This document shows, piece after piece, positions 61,206-64,000 of a stretch of 64,000 nt of DNA. Numbering within the stretch: the stretch's first letter is position 1; each line of letters opens with the position of its first letter. Below the pieces are notes generated by a model, which did not search any database, was not told the DNA's origin, and worked only from the letters and a program-made list of their open reading frames with translations. The stretch is taken from positions 1 through 64,000 of the forward strand of contig JABIPA010000073.1 of NCBI GenBank assembly GCA_018698675.1. Direction: 5' to 3'. The stretch is from a bacterium (GTDB taxonomy: Bacteria > Margulisbacteria > Marinamargulisbacteria > JABIPA01). A program made the position numbers and the translations under genes.

Positions 61206-62054
61206 GTGATAGATCTTACGATAGTTATCGTTAACTACAACGGTGCCGATTATATATCGGAATGTATCGAATCGATAAATAGTAGTAAGGACTCGTTGGA
61301 AAAAGAAGTGGTGATCGTCGACAATAATTCTCAAGATTCGTCTTTAGATGTTATCCAGTCATTACTGAATCCTAAGATTCGACTAATCAGTAATAAAGAG
61401 AATCTAGGGTTTTCTGCAGCTAATAATCAGGGAATTAAAGTAGCGAATGGAAAGTATATCTTTTTGCTTAATAACGACACCATATTGAAACCAGATTGTT
61501 TACAGAAATTAAAAAATTTTTTTGACACAGAAGAAAGTCTTGGTGGCGTAGCTCCTCAATTATTAAATGAGGACGAGACCATTCAAGTTTATGGAAGCGT
61601 CCTATCTCATTGGAGGTATAGAGGTTCAAGGCCCATTTCGTTGTCGTTTCTTTCAGGGGCTGCGTTTTTTACAACTAAATCGATTCTAGAAAAAATAAAT
61701 GGCTTGGATGAAAATTTCTTTTTTTACAACGAAGATATTGATCTTTGCATGCAAATTAAAAAGTTGGGACTCAAATTGATTTATTATCCTCCTGCAAAAC
61801 TTATTCATTATGGAGGAAAGGCGACAGCGACAAGAAAGTCGGGGTCGATTATTGAAGGATATAGAGGCGGGTTATATTTAGTAAGAAAACATTATCCGAA
61901 TTGGGTTTACCAATTGTACAAAAGAGTATTAATGCTTGATGTGGGGCCTAGACTAATAGTAGCGAAACTAAAAAAGAATGAAGATTATTGTCATGCATAT
62001 AAGTCTGTAATTGAAATTGTTAGACAAGAAAAAATAATAGGGAGAGTTATTTAA
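61206..62054 (+). CDS. GT2-family glycosyltransferase
   Basis: A 282-residue GT-A fold enzyme with NDP-sugar motifs LTIVIVNYNGADYISECIESI, EVVIVDNNSQDSS, NLGFSAANNQGIKVANGKYIFLLNNDTIL (DxD-like NND) and a catalytic-loop FFYNEDIDLCMQIKKLG (ED). It resembles rhamnosyltransferases (WbbL/RfbF type) that build LPS O-antigen or cell-wall linkers. It starts at a GTG. The acceptor is unknown. It lies between purine genes and the TPR/lptC pair, so the operon is mixed. Confidence 0.88.
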   Translation: MIDLTIVIVNYNGADYISECIESINSSKDSLEKEVVIVDNNSQDSSLDVIQSLLNPKIRLISNKENLGFSAANNQGIKVANGKYIFLLNNDTILKPDCLQKLKNFFDTEESLGGVAPQLLNEDETIQVYGSVLSHWRYRGSRPISLSFLSGAAFFTTKSILEKINGLDENFFFYNEDIDLCMQIKKLGLKLIYYPPAKLIHYGGKATATRKSGSIIEGYRGGLYLVRKHYPNWVYQLYKRVLMLDVGPRLIVAKLKKNEDYCHAYKSVIEIVRQEKIIGRVI

Positions 62055-62056
62055 GT

Positions 62057-62674
62057 ATGTTAAAAAAAATTAGTTTTTTTATTTTATGTTTGTTTGTTCT
62101 GAGTAATAGCGTGTTTAGTGAAACGTATGTCATTCCAACAGACCTCCAGGCCGATATTGGCTCGTTCGAAAAACAATATGAAGTGAATCCTACGGATAAT
62201 ACTCGATTCGATTTAGCTATGGCGTATGCATATACAGGTCAAATTATTAAGGGATGGAAATTGTTAAAAAAAGTTTCTCCTGAGTACGCAGAAGTGGTTG
62301 TTGATGTACAAGCGAAGTTGGTTGAAAAAGAGCCTGAAAATTGGAAACATCATTTTAAATTAGCGTTTGGACAATATTTTAAAGGCGATAAAGATGTTGC
62401 CCAAAAAAGCTTTCAAACGGTTATAGACCTGGACCCAAAAAATGTGTGGGCAATGGGATATTATGCATTGTTAGAAGGTGAAAAAGGTGAAAATAGTTCG
62501 GCTATTGAATGGTGTGAAAAAGCTTTAAAAATAGAACCGAATGCAACAGGAATACATTTCTTAAAGGCAGAAGGGCATAGGCGACAAGGTGATTTTATGA
62601 AGGCAATTGGTCATATGATGATTGTTGGGCGATTGACCACTGAGGAAAATATTGAACTTCCGAAAGAGCTTTAG
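62057..62674 (+). CDS. TPR-repeat periplasmic protein
   Basis: A 205-residue exported protein with a signal peptide at about 1-20 (FFILCLFVLSNSVFS) followed by three or four tetratricopeptide repeats (TRFDLAMAYAYTGQIIKGWKLL, WKHHFKLAFGQYFKGDKDVAQKSF, VWAMGYYALLEGEKGENSSAIEW, GIHFLKAEGHRRQGDFMKAI). TPR proteins are protein-interaction scaffolds. Its stop overlaps the start of lptC, so it may act in envelope assembly; no specific partner can be named. Confidence 0.85.
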   Translation: MLKKISFFILCLFVLSNSVFSETYVIPTDLQADIGSFEKQYEVNPTDNTRFDLAMAYAYTGQIIKGWKLLKKVSPEYAEVVVDVQAKLVEKEPENWKHHFKLAFGQYFKGDKDVAQKSFQTVIDLDPKNVWAMGYYALLEGEKGENSSAIEWCEKALKIEPNATGIHFLKAEGHRRQGDFMKAIGHMMIVGRLTTEENIELPKEL

Positions 62675-63248
62675 CTGGTTTCGAAAAAGAAAACGTTTTT
62701 CAGCAGGACTTATTGCCGGAATCTCTTTTGTAGCATTTGTTTATATGTTTTTTTCTGCTCCAGAAATCACAGACCTTCCTGAGAAAAAAAGAGGACTTCC
62801 TGATTTTAGATTTGAAGATATCGTCATTTCAGAATTTGATTCGGGAAATTCCGTTTGGGAAATAAATGCGAGGCAAGCACATCTTTATAGAGATAGTGAT
62901 AATTCTTTTTTAAAGGGCGTAGCGGGGACTGTCTATGATGACGATAAGGAAATTATTGCTTTTGAGGCACCTAAGGCGGAACTAAATTTAAATAAATCTA
63001 TTTTAAGATTGATAGATGTTGTGGCTAGTATCAAGTTTGATACCCTGGAAACGAATATAAAGGCAGATGAGTTGATTTGGGATGGAGAAAAGCAATCTTT
63101 TGAAGGAAGAGGTCAGGTGCAGATAGAATCTGAGTTGGGTTTGATGAAAGGTGACTATTTTTTGGTTTCAATTCCGATTAGGAAAATCAGGTTAGAATCG
63201 AATTCGGAAGCACATTTTAATTATACTAAAACTCTTCCTGTGAATTAG
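62652..63248 (+). CDS. lptC: LptC-like LPS transport protein
   Basis: A 198-residue bitopic protein with a basic tail, a membrane anchor at about 17-35 (AGLIAGISFVAFVYMFF), and an LptC beta-jellyroll (FRFEDIVISEFDSGNSVWEINARQAHLYRD, APKAELNLNKSILRLIDV, DELIWDGEKQSFEGRGQVQIES). LptC passes LPS from LptFGB to LptA. It starts at a TTG inside the TPR gene, giving a 23-base overlap. Confidence 0.85.
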   Translation: MNFRKSFSWFRKRKRFSAGLIAGISFVAFVYMFFSAPEITDLPEKKRGLPDFRFEDIVISEFDSGNSVWEINARQAHLYRDSDNSFLKGVAGTVYDDDKEIIAFEAPKAELNLNKSILRLIDVVASIKFDTLETNIKADELIWDGEKQSFEGRGQVQIESELGLMKGDYFLVSIPIRKIRLESNSEAHFNYTKTLPVN

Positions 63249-63273
63249 ATAATTAGTAAATGATTTAAGTTAG

Positions 63274-63302
63274 TTGGAAATCTCATCAAATAACCTTATA
63301 AT
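63274..63302 (+). promoter_or_regulatory. Sigma-70 promoter at the rsuA-type gene
   Basis: TTGGAA, a 17-base spacer and a perfect TATAAT. The -10 ends 5 bases before the ATG at 63308, so the transcript would start at or next to the start codon. Confidence 0.7.
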
Positions 63303-63307
63303 GCGGC

Positions 63308-64000
63308 ATGCGACAAACGTCTTTACTTTCTTTTCTATCTAATAATTCTGCTTATTCAAGACGAGACTTGTTTGATTGTCTAAAAGACAAGCAGGTTAAA
63401 GTTAATCAAATTGTGGTTACTGATGGCTCGATGCCAATAAATCCAAACCGGGATATTGTGAAAGTTCGTCGTCAGACAATTAAGAGTTATAAAAAAGTAT
63501 ACTTCAAATTTAATAAGCCGGTTGGCGTTGTAAATTCCTTAAACGATCCTAAACATAGAAAAGACTTAAAAAGTTATATCAAGAAATGCAAAGAGCCCGT
63601 TTTCCCCGTCGGACGATTGGATATGGATTCTGAAGGTCTTCTTTTATTTACAAATAACGGTGAATTAGCGAACCAAATTATGCATCCTAAGTTTGAAATT
63701 GAGAAAAAGTACGTCGTTGTTGTAAAAAAAGACGATGATAAAAATACCTTGAAATTTAAATCGGAGTTGTTGCCACGTTTAGAAAAAGGTCTTTTTTTGG
63801 ATGATGGACCTATAGCGTTCAAGTCGGCGACGTTCCTTTCAAAGGATACTGTAGAAGTTGTTCTTACCGAAGGTCGAAATCGAATAATACGGCGAGTGTT
63901 TCAACATTTTGGCTACGAAGTAATTATGTTGAAACGCATAGAGATTGGAAGTGTGAAGTTGAACCAGTTGAAGTCTGGTCAAATGACAGAACTTTCGGCA
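63308..64000 (+). CDS. RsuA/RluB-family pseudouridine synthase (cut by window end)
   Basis: An open frame from ATG 63308 to the window edge (231 codons, no stop), missing from the ORF track. An N-terminal S4 RNA-binding segment (SNNSAYSRRDLFDCLKDKQVKVN) precedes the catalytic domain, with the motif family signature FPVGRLDMDSEGLLLFTNNGELAN (catalytic Asp in GRLD) and the C-terminal TEGRNRIIRRVFQHFGYEV. These enzymes modify 16S or 23S rRNA. No ribosome binding site lies upstream, and the promoter placement suggests a leaderless transcript. Confidence 0.9.
   Translation, partial: MRQTSLLSFLSNNSAYSRRDLFDCLKDKQVKVNQIVVTDGSMPINPNRDIVKVRRQTIKSYKKVYFKFNKPVGVVNSLNDPKHRKDLKSYIKKCKEPVFPVGRLDMDSEGLLLFTNNGELANQIMHPKFEIEKKYVVVVKKDDDKNTLKFKSELLPRLEKGLFLDDGPIAFKSATFLSKDTVEVVLTEGRNRIIRRVFQHFGYEVIMLKRIEIGSVKLNQLKSGQMTELSA

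Noticed and set aside
1-64000. CRISPR arrays, insertion sequences, prophage or integrons
   Set aside because: I saw no spaced direct repeats, transposase or integrase genes, or phage structural genes; the window looks like core chromosome.

Overview
The window is a 64 kb, AT-rich, gene-dense chromosomal segment of a Gram-negative-type (diderm) bacterium. LptA, LptC, a secretin, LspA, lipoproteins and a predicted outer-membrane barrel point to an LPS outer membrane. The same stretch carries genes more typical of Terrabacteria: an LCP (LytR-CpsA-Psr) transferase, CsaB and TagA/WecG, DapL, FloA-NfeD and RsfS-LCP-YqeK. This mix would fit a deep-branching diderm such as the Margulisbacteria (Marinamargulisbacteria); that placement is inference, since no rRNA or reference was available. 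The genetic code looks standard: TAA, TAG and TGA all end genes here.

Layout. 1-7.1 kb: an FMN reductase, an unknown acidic protein, a CAU tRNA, and the minus-strand operon ppdK-dnaG-rpoD. 7.4-14 kb: tRNA-Ala, yqeK-LCP-rsfS, an outer-membrane barrel with a lipoprotein, and a dicarboxylate/glutamate symporter. 14-23 kb: hemN, a degenerate PlsY homologue, lysC, a P-loop kinase with murA, then dapF-dapL-csaB-tagA behind a near-consensus promoter. 23-28 kb: pgi with an alternative GlmU, then ftsL-ftsI, where ftsI is broken by one in-frame TAA. 28-35 kb: an epimerase, NIF3, a two-gene small drug-resistance-like (SMR) pair, aspartate aminotransferase, queF and leuCD. 34-41 kb: a glycosyltransferase, an M23 peptidase, a DUF5665-lspA-rluD operon, and gapA-pgk. 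41-53 kb: a type IV pilus/type II secretion-like locus in two divergent arms (pilB-pilC-three pilins on minus; a large repeat-domain PilX-like protein, a PilW-like prepilin, a PilM-PilN fusion, PilO, PilP and PilQ on plus), followed by a histidine kinase and a receiver. 53-64 kb: tRNA-Lys, an AI-2E permease-nfeD-floA operon, lptA, a thioredoxin-reductase-like flavoprotein, purQ with a tandem purS-like gene, a GT2 glycosyltransferase, a TPR protein, lptC, and an RsuA-type pseudouridine synthase cut by the window edge.

The genes fit together around envelope building. UDP-GlcNAc supply (pgi, GlmU-like), peptidoglycan precursors (lysC, dapF, dapL, murA), septal synthesis (ftsL, ftsI), M23 remodelling, LPS transport (lptA, lptC) and wall-polymer attachment (LCP, csaB, tagA) are all present. 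Central metabolism (ppdK, gapA, pgk, pgi) suggests a sugar-based lifestyle with reversible PEP/pyruvate conversion.

The strongest anomalies are an 11-bp tandem repeat (three copies) at the start of the PilM-PilN fusion that puts the best ATG out of frame, with a TTTAAAG slippery heptamer inside it; the in-frame TAA in ftsI; csaB with no ATG/GTG/TTG start in front of its conserved N-terminus; and a thioredoxin-reductase-like protein that has lost one cysteine of the redox pair.
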